Positions 16,273 through 25,181 of a stretch of 64,000 nucleotides of DNA are shown here, piece by piece (the stretch's first letter is position 1; every line of letters starts with the position of its first letter). Source of the stretch: Arcobacter arenosus (GTDB taxonomy: Bacteria; Campylobacterota; Campylobacteria; Campylobacterales; Arcobacteraceae); the NCBI RefSeq assembly GCF_005771535.1, contig NZ_VANU01000002.1, positions 62,001 through 126,000 of the forward strand, written 5' to 3'. Both the position numbers and the translations under genes were made by a program. The notes beneath the pieces are model-generated. The model saw only the letters and a list, made by a program, of their open reading frames with translations. It had not been told where the DNA came from and made no database searches.

Positions 16273-16881
16273 ATGACTGCACTTGAAATTGCTGATATTG
16301 TTGGGATCATATCTTTTGCAATTAGTGGTTTTTTAATTGCTGTACATATGAAACTAGATATTTTAGGTATTTTTATATCTGCTTTTTTAACTGCCTTTGG
16401 TGGTGGAATGATTAGGGATGTTATTGCAAATAAAACACCATATATTTTTACAAATAATCTTCCTATTTTATTAGTTCTTGGAACTCTTGTTTTAGCAGTA
16501 ATATTCAAACTTCATAAAATACCAGATTTAGAGGGAAAAACTGCTTTTGTTATTACAGATACCATTGGATTAGCTTCTTTTGCTATTTCAGGTGCATTAA
16601 TAGCTATGAAAGCGGATTTTAATTTTATAGGTATTGTTTTACTTTCACTTTTAACAGCAATTGGTGGTGGTACTTTAAGAGATGTGGTTATAAATAGAAT
16701 TCCTGCAGTTTTAATAAGTGACTTCTATGGTGCAATAGCTATTATCATCTCATTTGTAATAATTGCAACAGATTACTTTTATGAGATAAACAAAGTTACA
16801 CTTTTAGCAATATTTATTTTTGGTATTGTGTTAAGACTTGTGGCTTATTATAGAAAGTGGCATCTACCTACTTTATCGTAG
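16273..16881 (+). CDS. TRIC/UPF0126-family membrane channel (YadS-like)
   Basis: A 202-residue protein with seven transmembrane helices arranged as two three-helix repeats plus one. Each repeat carries the family signature: FAISGFLIAVHMKLDILGIF with FGGGMIRDV, and FAISGALIAMKADFNFIGI with IGGGTLRDV. Prokaryotic TRIC proteins form trimeric monovalent-cation channels; older annotation calls them UPF0126. There is no operon partner: the upstream kinase ends 63 bases earlier, and lpdA is convergent with a 17-base gap. Confidence 0.88.
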   Translation: MTALEIADIVGIISFAISGFLIAVHMKLDILGIFISAFLTAFGGGMIRDVIANKTPYIFTNNLPILLVLGTLVLAVIFKLHKIPDLEGKTAFVITDTIGLASFAISGALIAMKADFNFIGIVLLSLLTAIGGGTLRDVVINRIPAVLISDFYGAIAIIISFVIIATDYFYEINKVTLLAIFIFGIVLRLVAYYRKWHLPTLS

Positions 16882-16888
16882 ATAGATG
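16861..16888. terminator. Hairpin between convergent TRIC gene and lpdA
   Basis: ATCTAC (16862-16867) and GTAGAT (16878-16883) form a stem that overlaps the TRIC stop codon and sits before the end of lpdA. Flanking sequence is AT-rich without a strong T-run, so bidirectional termination is plausible but weakly supported. Confidence 0.35.
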
Positions 16889-16898
16889 TTGATTTAAA

Positions 16899-18263
16899 TT
16901 AGTGAGTTACTGCCTCTAAAATAGACTCACTAAGTGTTGGATGGGCAAATATCATTTTTGATAAATCATCCATTGTAAGATTTGAATTTATAGCTACTAA
17001 AAACTCATGTATTAATTCAGTTGCATCATTTCCAATTATACTTGCTCCTAATATTTTGTTATTTTCAGTATTATAAAGGATTTTTATAAATCCACTATCA
17101 TCACCTTTTATTTTTGCCTTTGCATTTGGTTTGAAAAATACTTTTTTAGCTTTAAAAGGTACGCCCTCTTCTTTTAATTTAGCTTCACTAACTCCAATAC
17201 TTGCAACCTGAGGTGAACAAAATGTAACCGATGGGAAAATAGCTTTTTGCGTAAATACTTCTTGTCCTAAAATTTGTTGGGCAACTCTTTTTGCTTCATG
17301 AAAAGCAACATGAGCTAAAGCTGGAGTTTTAATCACATCCCCAATAGCATAGATTTTATCATTTGAAATTGATTTTAAATTTTCATCTACTTCTACAAAA
17401 TCCCTATCACTTTTTATATTTGCTACTTCTAGATTTAGAGCTTTAGAATTTGGAACCCTACCTATTGATACTAAGATTTTCTCAAAAGTTAAGACCTCTT
17501 GTTTTTTTCCTGTATCAAGTATTACTTCAACACCATTTTCTTTTACTTCAAATGAAGTGATGTTTGCCTTAACATCAACTTTTATTCCATCTCTTTCAAA
17601 CTCTCTTTTAATAGTTCTACCTAAATCATCATCTTCAGCAGGTAATAGTTTTGGTGTAAACTCAGCTATGTGAGTTTTTGTTCCAAGAGAATTAAAAAAT
17701 GTAGCAAATTCACACCCAATAGCTCCACCACCAACAATTAAAATAGACTCTGGAAGTGAATCTAGTTCAAAAACTTCTTTACTTGAGATAATATTTTTAC
17801 CATCAAGTTTTAAAAGTGGATGTTCCCTATGTGATGAGCCAGATGCTATTACAAAGTTTGTGGCTGTCAGTTCTTCGGAATTTTTATTATTAGAAACTTT
17901 AATCGTGTTTTCATCTATAAAAGATGCTGTTCCATATTTGATTTCAACTTTACCTTTTTTTAGCATATTAAAAACACCAGTTTTTGTATCGCAAATTAGT
18001 CTACAAGTATTTGCTTTTAGTTTACTCATATCAAAACCATTTATAGAGATATCAACTCCACAAGATTCAAAATACTTTGCTTTTTTTACAAAAATAGCTG
18101 ACTCTAAAAAGTTTTTAGCTGGAATACATCCCCAGTTTAAACAAGTACCTCCAACATGTTTTTCATCTTTTTCTATCACACAAACAGATTTTCCACCACT
18201 TCCTAATAAAGAAGCTACTTCATATCCTGCTGGCCCTGCTCCAATAACTATTACATCATACAT
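16899..18263 (-). CDS. lpdA: Dihydrolipoyl dehydrogenase (L protein)
   Basis: An FAD enzyme that reoxidises the dihydrolipoyl arm of GcvH with NAD+. The FAD-binding GAGPAG lies at residues 8-13, the redox disulfide GGTCLNWGCIPAKN at C41/C46, the NAD-binding VGGGAIGCEF in the middle, and the dimer-interface HPTLSE at the C-terminus supplies the His-Glu pair. The length of 454 is normal. It is last in the gcvT-H-PA-PB-lipA-lpdA operon, one base after lipA, so it probably serves the glycine cleavage system primarily. No pyruvate or 2-oxoglutarate dehydrogenase genes are nearby. Confidence 0.95.
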   Translation of the reverse strand: MYDVIVIGAGPAGYEVASLLGSGGKSVCVIEKDEKHVGGTCLNWGCIPAKNFLESAIFVKKAKYFESCGVDISINGFDMSKLKANTCRLICDTKTGVFNMLKKGKVEIKYGTASFIDENTIKVSNNKNSEELTATNFVIASGSSHREHPLLKLDGKNIISSKEVFELDSLPESILIVGGGAIGCEFATFFNSLGTKTHIAEFTPKLLPAEDDDLGRTIKREFERDGIKVDVKANITSFEVKENGVEVILDTGKKQEVLTFEKILVSIGRVPNSKALNLEVANIKSDRDFVEVDENLKSISNDKIYAIGDVIKTPALAHVAFHEAKRVAQQILGQEVFTQKAIFPSVTFCSPQVASIGVSEAKLKEEGVPFKAKKVFFKPNAKAKIKGDDSGFIKILYNTENNKILGASIIGNDATELIHEFLVAINSNLTMDDLSKMIFAHPTLSESILEAVTH

Positions 18264-18264
18264 A

Positions 18265-19143
18265 CTATTCTCCTACGTATTCATGTGCTAAATAAGAACT
18301 TCTAGTATAAGGACTTGAATGAACATATTCAAAACCAAGCTCTAAAGCAATATCTTTATATCTATTAAACTGCGATGGTTTTACATACTCTTTAACTTTT
18401 GTAAACTCATTTGATGGAGCTAAATATTGACCAATACTTAGATAATCACACCCAACATCTCTTAAATCTTTCATTACTTGAACAACCTCTTCTTCTGTTT
18501 CCCCAAGACCAACCATAATAGCTGATTTTGTTTTGGCATTTTTAGGAGCTAAAGTTTTTAATTTTCTTAATACTTGAAGACTTCTTTTATAGTTTGCTGC
18601 TTTTCTGATTTTATACAAACTTGGTACTGTTTCCATATTATGACCTAAAACAACTGCTCCAGATTGGGCAGCTATTTTAAGTGAGTTCATATCACCTTGA
18701 AAATCAGGGATTAAAAGTTCAACTTTTGTATCTGGTAATTCTTTTAAAATATTTTGAGTTACTTCGTAAAACTGCTGTGCCCCACCATCTTTTAAATCAT
18801 CCCTTGCTGGACTTGTAATAACCACATATTTTAATCCCAAAGCTTTAACAGAAGTAGTTACTTGCTCTATTTCATCTTTGTTTACACTTCCTGGTTTTCC
18901 AGTTTCAACATTACAATAAGAGCACCTTCTAGTACAAATTCTTCCAAGGATTAGAAAGGTTGCATTTTTCTTAGAGAAACACTCACTTATATTTGGACAT
19001 TTTGCTTCTTGGCAAATAGTATGGATACCAACATCATTTAGAAGTTGGTCCATCTCTTTTTGTGCTCCAAAATTAAGCTTTTTTCTAAGCCACTCTGGTT
19101 TTCTTCCATTGTCACTATTTTTTATGTGTTCTCTCATCGTCAT
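18265..19143 (-). CDS. lipA: Lipoyl synthase
   Basis: A radical-SAM enzyme that inserts two sulfurs into the octanoyl group of lipoyl domains. The auxiliary cluster cysteines CQEAKCPNISEC (C44, C49, C55) and the radical-SAM CTRRCSYC (C70, C74, C77) are intact, and the C-terminal SSYTRSSY supplies the usual serine ligand region. The 292-residue length is typical. Its place between gcvPB and lpdA ties lipoylation of GcvH to the pathway. No lipB or lplA is present in the window, so octanoyl transfer must come from elsewhere. Confidence 0.96.
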   Translation of the reverse strand: MTMREHIKNSDNGRKPEWLRKKLNFGAQKEMDQLLNDVGIHTICQEAKCPNISECFSKKNATFLILGRICTRRCSYCNVETGKPGSVNKDEIEQVTTSVKALGLKYVVITSPARDDLKDGGAQQFYEVTQNILKELPDTKVELLIPDFQGDMNSLKIAAQSGAVVLGHNMETVPSLYKIRKAANYKRSLQVLRKLKTLAPKNAKTKSAIMVGLGETEEEVVQVMKDLRDVGCDYLSIGQYLAPSNEFTKVKEYVKPSQFNRYKDIALELGFEYVHSSPYTRSSYLAHEYVGE

Positions 19144-19159
19144 AATAAATCCTTAGTTT

Positions 19160-20608
19160 TTAGCACGAACTACAAACATCAAGTTCTTTGATAGCTCTAG
19201 TATCATCAGGTCTACAAACCCCTAATGTTTTTGGAAATTCTTTAAAGGCACTTGCATCCTCTTTTGCCAACTTCACTGCATCAATCATCTTGTCACAGAA
19301 CTCATCTAAAGTCTCTTTATTTTCAGTTTCAGTTGGTTCTATCATAATTGCTTCTTTTACAATTAATGGGAAATAAACCGTTGGTGCATGTAAACCAAAA
19401 TCAAGTAGATATTTTGCAATATCCATAGCTGTAACTTTGTACTCTTTTGCAAGAGTTTTAGCTGAGAATACACACTCATGCATACATAAAGTATCATATG
19501 GAGTATCAAAATGCTCCCTTAGTCTTGCTCTTATGTAGTTTGCATTTAACACTGCTTTAGAACTTGCATTTTGCATCCCATTTCCACCAAGAACAGTCAT
19601 ATAAGTTAATGCTCTTAAACTAATTCCATAGTTTCCAAAAAATGGTGAGATTTTGCCAATAGAATCAACTCCACCTGTAGTAAATTCATAAACACCATCT
19701 TTCTTTTTAATCCCTAAATCAGGTAAAAATGGTTTTAATTTTTCATTTACTCCTACTGGACCAGAACCTGGTCCCCCACCACCATGTGGAGTTGCAAATG
19801 TTTTATGAACATTGATATGAATAACATCAAATCCAATATCACCAGGTCTTGCAACACCCATAATAGCATTCATATTTGCTCCATCATAATACATCATCGC
19901 ATCATATTCATGGGCCAAATCACAAATCTCTTTTATTTTTTTGTTATAAATCCCAAGTGTATTTGGAACAGTTAACATAACAGCTGCTACCTCATCAGAC
20001 ATCTTTGCTTTAAATGCATCAAAATCCATAGCACCAGTGGCATCTGATTTAATAGTAATAACCTCATATCCAACCATTGCCGCAGTTGCTGGGTTTGTAC
20101 CATGGGAAGAGTCTGGGACAATTACATATTTTCTTTTATTTCCTTTGCTTTCATGGTATTTATGAATCATCATAATTCCTAACATCTCACCATGAGCTCC
20201 TGCTTGAGGGGTAGTTGTAAATGCACTCATACCTGTAACTGCACATAGTTTTTGCTCTAACTCATCAATAACTTGTAATGCCCCTTGAACATCTTCATTC
20301 ATGTTATTAGTTACTATATGTGGGTGAATAGAAGAAAAACCTTCTAAGCTAGCTACTCTTTCAGCAATCTTTGGATTATACTTCATAGTACAAGAACCAA
20401 GTGGATAAAAGTTCTTATCAATCGCAAAGTTTTTTGTTGAAAGGTTTGTAAAGTGTCTTACTACATCAAATTCACTAAGTTCTGGAAGTTCTGCTTTTTG
20501 TTCTCTACATAATTTATCATCAAGAGATGCAACTGGAACATCAAGTTTTGGTAAAGCAATACCCTTTCTTCCTTCTACACTTTTGTCAAATATTGTTTTT
20601 GGATTCAT
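19160..20608 (-). CDS. gcvPB: Glycine dehydrogenase (decarboxylating) subunit 2
   Basis: PLP-bearing half of the split P protein. It decarboxylates glycine and transfers the aminomethyl group to the lipoyl arm of GcvH, together with GcvPA. The PLP lysine is K269 in INVHKTFATPHGGGGPGSGP, and DSSHGTNPATAA is also diagnostic. The 482-residue length is usual for subunit 2. It overlaps gcvPA by 4 bases (ATGA), implying stoichiometric translation, and lipA follows after 16 bases. Confidence 0.96.
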   Translation of the reverse strand: MNPKTIFDKSVEGRKGIALPKLDVPVASLDDKLCREQKAELPELSEFDVVRHFTNLSTKNFAIDKNFYPLGSCTMKYNPKIAERVASLEGFSSIHPHIVTNNMNEDVQGALQVIDELEQKLCAVTGMSAFTTTPQAGAHGEMLGIMMIHKYHESKGNKRKYVIVPDSSHGTNPATAAMVGYEVITIKSDATGAMDFDAFKAKMSDEVAAVMLTVPNTLGIYNKKIKEICDLAHEYDAMMYYDGANMNAIMGVARPGDIGFDVIHINVHKTFATPHGGGGPGSGPVGVNEKLKPFLPDLGIKKKDGVYEFTTGGVDSIGKISPFFGNYGISLRALTYMTVLGGNGMQNASSKAVLNANYIRARLREHFDTPYDTLCMHECVFSAKTLAKEYKVTAMDIAKYLLDFGLHAPTVYFPLIVKEAIMIEPTETENKETLDEFCDKMIDAVKLAKEDASAFKEFPKTLGVCRPDDTRAIKELDVCSSC

Positions 20609-21936
20609 ATCACTTCTCCTAAAACTTTTACAAACTCATCCATTTGTTTTTTTGTTCTTTTTTCTGTAACTGATACTAAAATAGCATTTTCTAAACCTTC
20701 ATATATATTTCCAAGGTTTATTCCAGCATAAAAACCATTTGCACTCATTTGTTCAATTACATCTGTTGCTGTACCGGGAGTTTTAATAACAAACTCATTA
20801 AATGTAGGAGACTCATTTAAAATCTCAACACCTTCCATACTTGAAAGTTTTTCTTTTAAGTACTCTGCCTTACTATGATTTGATGTTGCAAGTTCAACTA
20901 ATCCTTCACGTCCAACTAAAGACATAAAAATAGTACTTCTTAAAGCTAGTAGATTCTGATTTGAACAAATATTTGAAGTTGCTCTATGTCTTCTAATATG
21001 TTGCTCCCTTGCTTGCATAGTTAATACAAACATCTCTTTACCATCTTTATCTAAAGTTCTTCCTATAATTCTTCCAGGTAAATCTCTAATATATGCATCT
21101 TTTGTAGCAATCATTCCAAACGATGGCCCACCAAATGCTAGATAGTTTCCTAAACATTGTCCATCTGCACTTACAATATCAACACCCATACTTCCTGGCT
21201 CCTTTAAAATTCCAAGTGAAATAGGATAAGCAGACATTACAGCTAAAGCTTTGTTTTCATGAAGTTTTTCAATGATGCTAGCAAAATCACTAACTGAACC
21301 AAAAAAATTAGGGCTTTGGAAAAGGTAACCAGCTATACTTCCATCAATCTTTTCAAGTACTGATTCAAGGTTACTCTCAACACCATTTAAATCAATAACT
21401 TCAACTTCAATTTCTCTAAACTTTAAATATGTTTGAACAACTTTGATATATGTAGGATTTACTCCACCATCTACTAAGATTTTGTTTCTTTTTGATATTC
21501 TAACTGCCATAAGTGCAGATTCTGCTAAAGCTGTTGCACCATCATACATAGAGGCATTTGAAACATCCATACCTGTTAATTTACATACTAAACTTTGGTA
21601 TTCATATAAAACCTGTAAGGTTCCTTGTGATGCTTCTGCTTGATATGGAGTATATGCTGTATAAAACTCTGACCTTCCTGATAGGGCATCAACGGCACTT
21701 GGAACTATATGGTCATAGTAACCACCACCTAAAAACATCACCTTATCTGTAACATTTTTTGAAGATAGTTCTTTAAATTTTTCGAAAGCTGTAAACTCAT
21801 CAACTCCATCTTCTATATTAAGTGTTGAGACTCTTAAGTTACTTGGTACTTGATCAAAAAGTTGTGATTCTTCTTCTAAACCAATTACATCAAGCATCTG
21901 CTTAATTTCATTTTGCGTATGGGGAGTATATGGCAT
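20605..21936 (-). CDS. gcvPA: Glycine dehydrogenase (decarboxylating) subunit 1
   Basis: N-terminal half of the split P protein, 443 residues, starting MPYTPHTQNEIKQMLDVIG as in other GcvPA proteins. The motifs FLGGGYYDHIVPSAV, YTPYQAEASQGTLQ and LPGRIIGRT are conserved in the family. It carries no PLP lysine of its own and forms the heterotetramer with GcvPB. It follows gcvH after 8 bases. Confidence 0.96.
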   Translation of the reverse strand: MPYTPHTQNEIKQMLDVIGLEEESQLFDQVPSNLRVSTLNIEDGVDEFTAFEKFKELSSKNVTDKVMFLGGGYYDHIVPSAVDALSGRSEFYTAYTPYQAEASQGTLQVLYEYQSLVCKLTGMDVSNASMYDGATALAESALMAVRISKRNKILVDGGVNPTYIKVVQTYLKFREIEVEVIDLNGVESNLESVLEKIDGSIAGYLFQSPNFFGSVSDFASIIEKLHENKALAVMSAYPISLGILKEPGSMGVDIVSADGQCLGNYLAFGGPSFGMIATKDAYIRDLPGRIIGRTLDKDGKEMFVLTMQAREQHIRRHRATSNICSNQNLLALRSTIFMSLVGREGLVELATSNHSKAEYLKEKLSSMEGVEILNESPTFNEFVIKTPGTATDVIEQMSANGFYAGINLGNIYEGLENAILVSVTEKRTKKQMDEFVKVLGEVI

Positions 21937-21944
21937 TTTATCTC

Positions 21945-22310
21945 CTATAGTGAGCTTGTATATTCATCATATGAAGCTTGATCCATTAACTCTTCAAACT
22001 CAGATTCATCTGAAATTTCTAATTTAAAAACCCAGGCAGCATTTGCATCTTGGTTTAATAGTTCAGGAGTATCTAACAATGTTTCGTTTACTTCAATTAT
22101 TTTCCCTGAAACTGGTGTATAAATATCACTTGCAGCTTTTACCGACTCAACAAAAGCAGCACTATCCCCTGCGCTAAACTCATCATCAATTTCTGGTAAT
22201 TCTAAAAATGTAATATCACCTAATTGTTCAATTGCATACTCAGAAATTCCAACTGTTCCAATATTACCTTCAACCATTACCCACTCATGCTCTTCACTAA
22301 ATTTTTGCAT
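21945..22310 (-). CDS. gcvH: Glycine cleavage system H protein
   Basis: Lipoyl carrier of 121 residues. The lipoylation site is K58 in FVESVKAASDIYTPVSG, and the N-terminus KFSEEHEWV is typical. It shuttles the aminomethyl group between P, T and L proteins, and is the substrate of the LipA encoded three genes downstream. It is separated from gcvT by 21 bases. Confidence 0.97.
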   Translation of the reverse strand: MQKFSEEHEWVMVEGNIGTVGISEYAIEQLGDITFLELPEIDDEFSAGDSAAFVESVKAASDIYTPVSGKIIEVNETLLDTPELLNQDANAAWVFKLEISDESEFEELMDQASYDEYTSSL

Positions 22311-22331
22311 TTTATTTCTCCTAATCTTATT

Positions 22332-23402
22332 TTATTTTTTTATAAAAGGTAAAGATGCTTTATTTGCTTCAATAGCACCTCTTGCATCCCTTAATTCAAA
22401 TGATTTTTCACCATCAAAACTATCAACATCAATCATTGCTAATCCAATACCAACATTTAGTGTTGGAGAAAAAGCAGCTGAAGTTACAAAACCGATTTTT
22501 TTATCATCTTGGTAAACTTCAAAATCTTTTCTAGCACTTCTTCTTGAAGTAGTTTTAAAAGGGATTAATAATCTTTTTAAACCCTCTTCTTTTTGTTTTT
22601 CTAAGGCAGCTTTTCCAGCGTAATCTCTTTTTAGATTTACAAACATCCCTAAATTTGCTTCAAGGGGAGTAATCTCTTCAGTTAAGTCATTTCCATATAA
22701 GCTATATCCCATCTCAAGTCTAAGGGCATCTCTAGCTCCAAGTCCAGCTGGTTTAACTCCATCATTTATAAGTGTATTCCAAATTTGTACACTTGTTTCA
22801 CCATCAATATAAAGTTCAAAACCAAGTTCACCTGTATAACCTGTTCTACTTAAAAGACAATTTTTTCCAAAGATAGTTGTTTGTACAAATGAAAAGAATC
22901 CTAAGTCATCTAAATTTGTGTCAAAATATTTTTGTAAGATTTGTTTTGAGTTTGGGCCTTGAACATCTAGTTTTGCAGTTTCCTTTGACCTATCATCTAA
23001 AATTCCAGTTTTAAGTCTGCTTGTAATAGTTTTAAAATCAAGTGCAGCCCTTGAAGCATTTACCACTATCATAAGTTCATCAGAGGATAATCTATAAATA
23101 ATCAAATCATCAATAACCCCACCCTCTTCATTTAGTAAAAATCCATATTTACATTTACCAATGTTAAGTGCTTCTATATTGATTGAAGTTGCTTCATTTA
23201 TGCCAGAAGTTTTTATATCTCCTTTGAAGAAAAATTCTCCCATATGGGAAGTGTCAAATAGCGCTACATCATTTCTACAGTAGCCATGTTCAGCTAAGAT
23301 TCCATCAAACTGTATTGGCATCTCCCAACCAGCGAAGGGAACCATTTTACACTTTATTTCAAGCTGTTTTTCATAAAGTGGGGTTCGAAGTAAGTTTTCC
23401 AT
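22332..23402 (-). CDS. gcvT: Aminomethyltransferase (glycine cleavage T protein)
   Basis: A tetrahydrofolate-dependent enzyme of 356 residues that releases ammonia and forms 5,10-methylene-THF from GcvH-bound aminomethyl. Family motifs include FDTSHMGEF, YRLSSDELMIVVNASR, DVQGPNSK, SRTGYTGELGFELY and GLGARDALRLEMGYSLYG. It is first in the six-gene operon. The 107-base gap to the kinase gene upstream must hold the promoter; I see no glycine-riboswitch-like tandem structure in it. Confidence 0.96.
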   Translation of the reverse strand: MENLLRTPLYEKQLEIKCKMVPFAGWEMPIQFDGILAEHGYCRNDVALFDTSHMGEFFFKGDIKTSGINEATSINIEALNIGKCKYGFLLNEEGGVIDDLIIYRLSSDELMIVVNASRAALDFKTITSRLKTGILDDRSKETAKLDVQGPNSKQILQKYFDTNLDDLGFFSFVQTTIFGKNCLLSRTGYTGELGFELYIDGETSVQIWNTLINDGVKPAGLGARDALRLEMGYSLYGNDLTEEITPLEANLGMFVNLKRDYAGKAALEKQKEEGLKRLLIPFKTTSRRSARKDFEVYQDDKKIGFVTSAAFSPTLNVGIGLAMIDVDSFDGEKSFELRDARGAIEANKASLPFIKK

Positions 23403-23509
23403 TTTAACCCTTTTTAAAATATTTATATCAATATTTTAAAGGAGAAAAGGGGAATAAAAAGGTCAAAAAATTCTATTTTTTTAAATTAACTGTATATTTT
23501 TTATTATAA

Positions 23510-25180
23510 TTATTTCAAAACTTTTATAGTAAATAATGCTCCATTTTCAAAATTTCTAACATTTATAAAACCTTGCATATTTCTCTCAATAATATTTTTA
23601 GCCATATAAAGCCCAATGCCTGTTCCTTGTGTTTTGTGCCTAGTTGTAAAATATGGCTCGAAAATTTTATCTAGAATACTTTTTTCTACCCCACCAGCGT
23701 TATCTTGAATTTTTACAATAGAATAATTTTCTCCTACTTTTATCTCTATCTTTATTTTTGGACTTTCTATTTTTCTCTCTAAGAAAATGTCTTTTGCATT
23801 ACTTAATATATTCAAAATAACTTGTGAGTATTCATTTTTATATCCTAGAACTTCACTATCTTCAATAACATCAAATTCTAAATTTATACCATGATATTTT
23901 AATGATGATTCAATGATATAAAAGGCATCTTCACAAGCTTTTTTTATAGAGAAAAGTTCTTTTTCACCTTGAGGTTTAAAGAAGTTTTGAAAATCATTTA
24001 TTGTTTGAGACATATACGAAGTTAAAGTATTTGCTTCTTTTATCTTTTCATCAAGATATTTTTTATCAAATTTGTTGAAATCATATGTTACTTTCATATT
24101 CATGTGAATGGCAGATATTTGTGCAAGTGGCTGTCTCCATTGATGGGCAATATTTCCAATCATCTCTCCCATTGAAGCTAATTTTGATTGTTGTATTAAT
24201 ATTTGTTCCTGTTCTAATCTTTGATCTATCTCACGCTGTATTTTATCCTCTAAATTTTCAATCATATCATTTATCATAATTTTTAATTCATTTAATGATT
24301 CATTATTTGTTTCTTGATTAATTCTAGTTCCTAGATTTCCACATTTTATATTTTCAAGTATCTTTGTAGCATCTTTAATTAAAGCTTCATTTTGTTCAAT
24401 ATTATTACTAATTAATTGAACATTTTCATTGATTATTGTTGCCATTTGCTTAAACTCATCTTCTGTACTTAATTCAATTTTACTAACCTTGGTTTTTTTA
24501 TCATTTAAGTACTTAAAAAAATCATTTAAGCCATTTTGAACTTTGTAAATTGAGTTTAAAATATTACTTGAAATTAGCCATCCTATAATCACTGCAAAAG
24601 AAAAAAGTATGGCAATACTTAAAAATATTTCTAACTTAATCTCTTTTGTTTTTGTAACTGCATCGTTATATGCAATACTTGAATTGTTTAAAGAGGTTTT
24701 TTGAAGATTTAAAAGTTCAATTATTAATAAATCAAATTGTTTTTTATTGATAGTAGTTACATTAATATATGCGCCCTCCTCAAACTCTTCATCTAAATAT
24801 TGTTTTGTTTGATGAATATGTTTTTTGTAACTCTCCCACATCTCAAAAATCTTGAGACTAAATCTTTTAGTATTTTTAAAGTTCTTGTCTAAATCGAGTT
24901 CAATCTTATTTATATCCTCTTCAATTTTTCTTCTTATTTGTTTATTGGGTGCCATAACTAAGGATTGATTTAACTGTCTTAAACTATATAAAGGAGTAAT
25001 AACATTGTTTTGTAAAGATAAAACAGCTTGAGACTTACTATGAACCTCTTTTAAAGTATTTTTATTATCTTCACTAATAACTATTGTTTTATATCCTAAT
25101 ATAGCAATTGATACACATAAAATAAGAAATAAAATTCCTAATTTTATTTTAATATTCATTTTTTTTATAAATTTAATCAT
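23510..25180 (-). CDS. Sensor histidine kinase of the TorA operon
   Basis: A 556-residue membrane kinase with transmembrane helices at about 13-33 and 183-203 that enclose a four-helix-bundle-like periplasmic domain. A HAMP-like linker with a long coiled coil, an H-box SMGEMIGNIAHQWRQPLAQIS, an N-box VILNILSNAKD and DNAGGVEKSILDKIFEPYFTTRHKTQGTGIGLYMAK follow. The HQWRQPL H-box is frequent in Campylobacterota kinases. It follows the substrate-binding protein gene after one base. It probably senses that protein's ligand state and phosphorylates the regulator encoded at 26830-27516. Confidence 0.88.
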   Translation of the reverse strand: MIKFIKKMNIKIKLGILFLILCVSIAILGYKTIVISEDNKNTLKEVHSKSQAVLSLQNNVITPLYSLRQLNQSLVMAPNKQIRRKIEEDINKIELDLDKNFKNTKRFSLKIFEMWESYKKHIHQTKQYLDEEFEEGAYINVTTINKKQFDLLIIELLNLQKTSLNNSSIAYNDAVTKTKEIKLEIFLSIAILFSFAVIIGWLISSNILNSIYKVQNGLNDFFKYLNDKKTKVSKIELSTEDEFKQMATIINENVQLISNNIEQNEALIKDATKILENIKCGNLGTRINQETNNESLNELKIMINDMIENLEDKIQREIDQRLEQEQILIQQSKLASMGEMIGNIAHQWRQPLAQISAIHMNMKVTYDFNKFDKKYLDEKIKEANTLTSYMSQTINDFQNFFKPQGEKELFSIKKACEDAFYIIESSLKYHGINLEFDVIEDSEVLGYKNEYSQVILNILSNAKDIFLERKIESPKIKIEIKVGENYSIVKIQDNAGGVEKSILDKIFEPYFTTRHKTQGTGIGLYMAKNIIERNMQGFINVRNFENGALFTIKVLK

Positions 25181-25181
25181 C

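Noticed and set aside
16158-16508. 116-codon minus-strand open frame across the kinase end and TRIC start
   Set aside because: It spans two well-supported genes on the other strand and encodes no recognisable motif.
17860-18291. 143-codon plus-strand open frame opposite lpdA
   Set aside because: It is antisense to a highly conserved enzyme gene, has no ribosome site and its translation has no recognisable domain; it is a shadow of the lpdA codon pattern.
23403-23509. Glycine riboswitch upstream of gcvT
   Set aside because: The gap is only 107 bases, very AT-rich, and shows neither the tandem aptamer helices nor the conserved GGA-rich cores.
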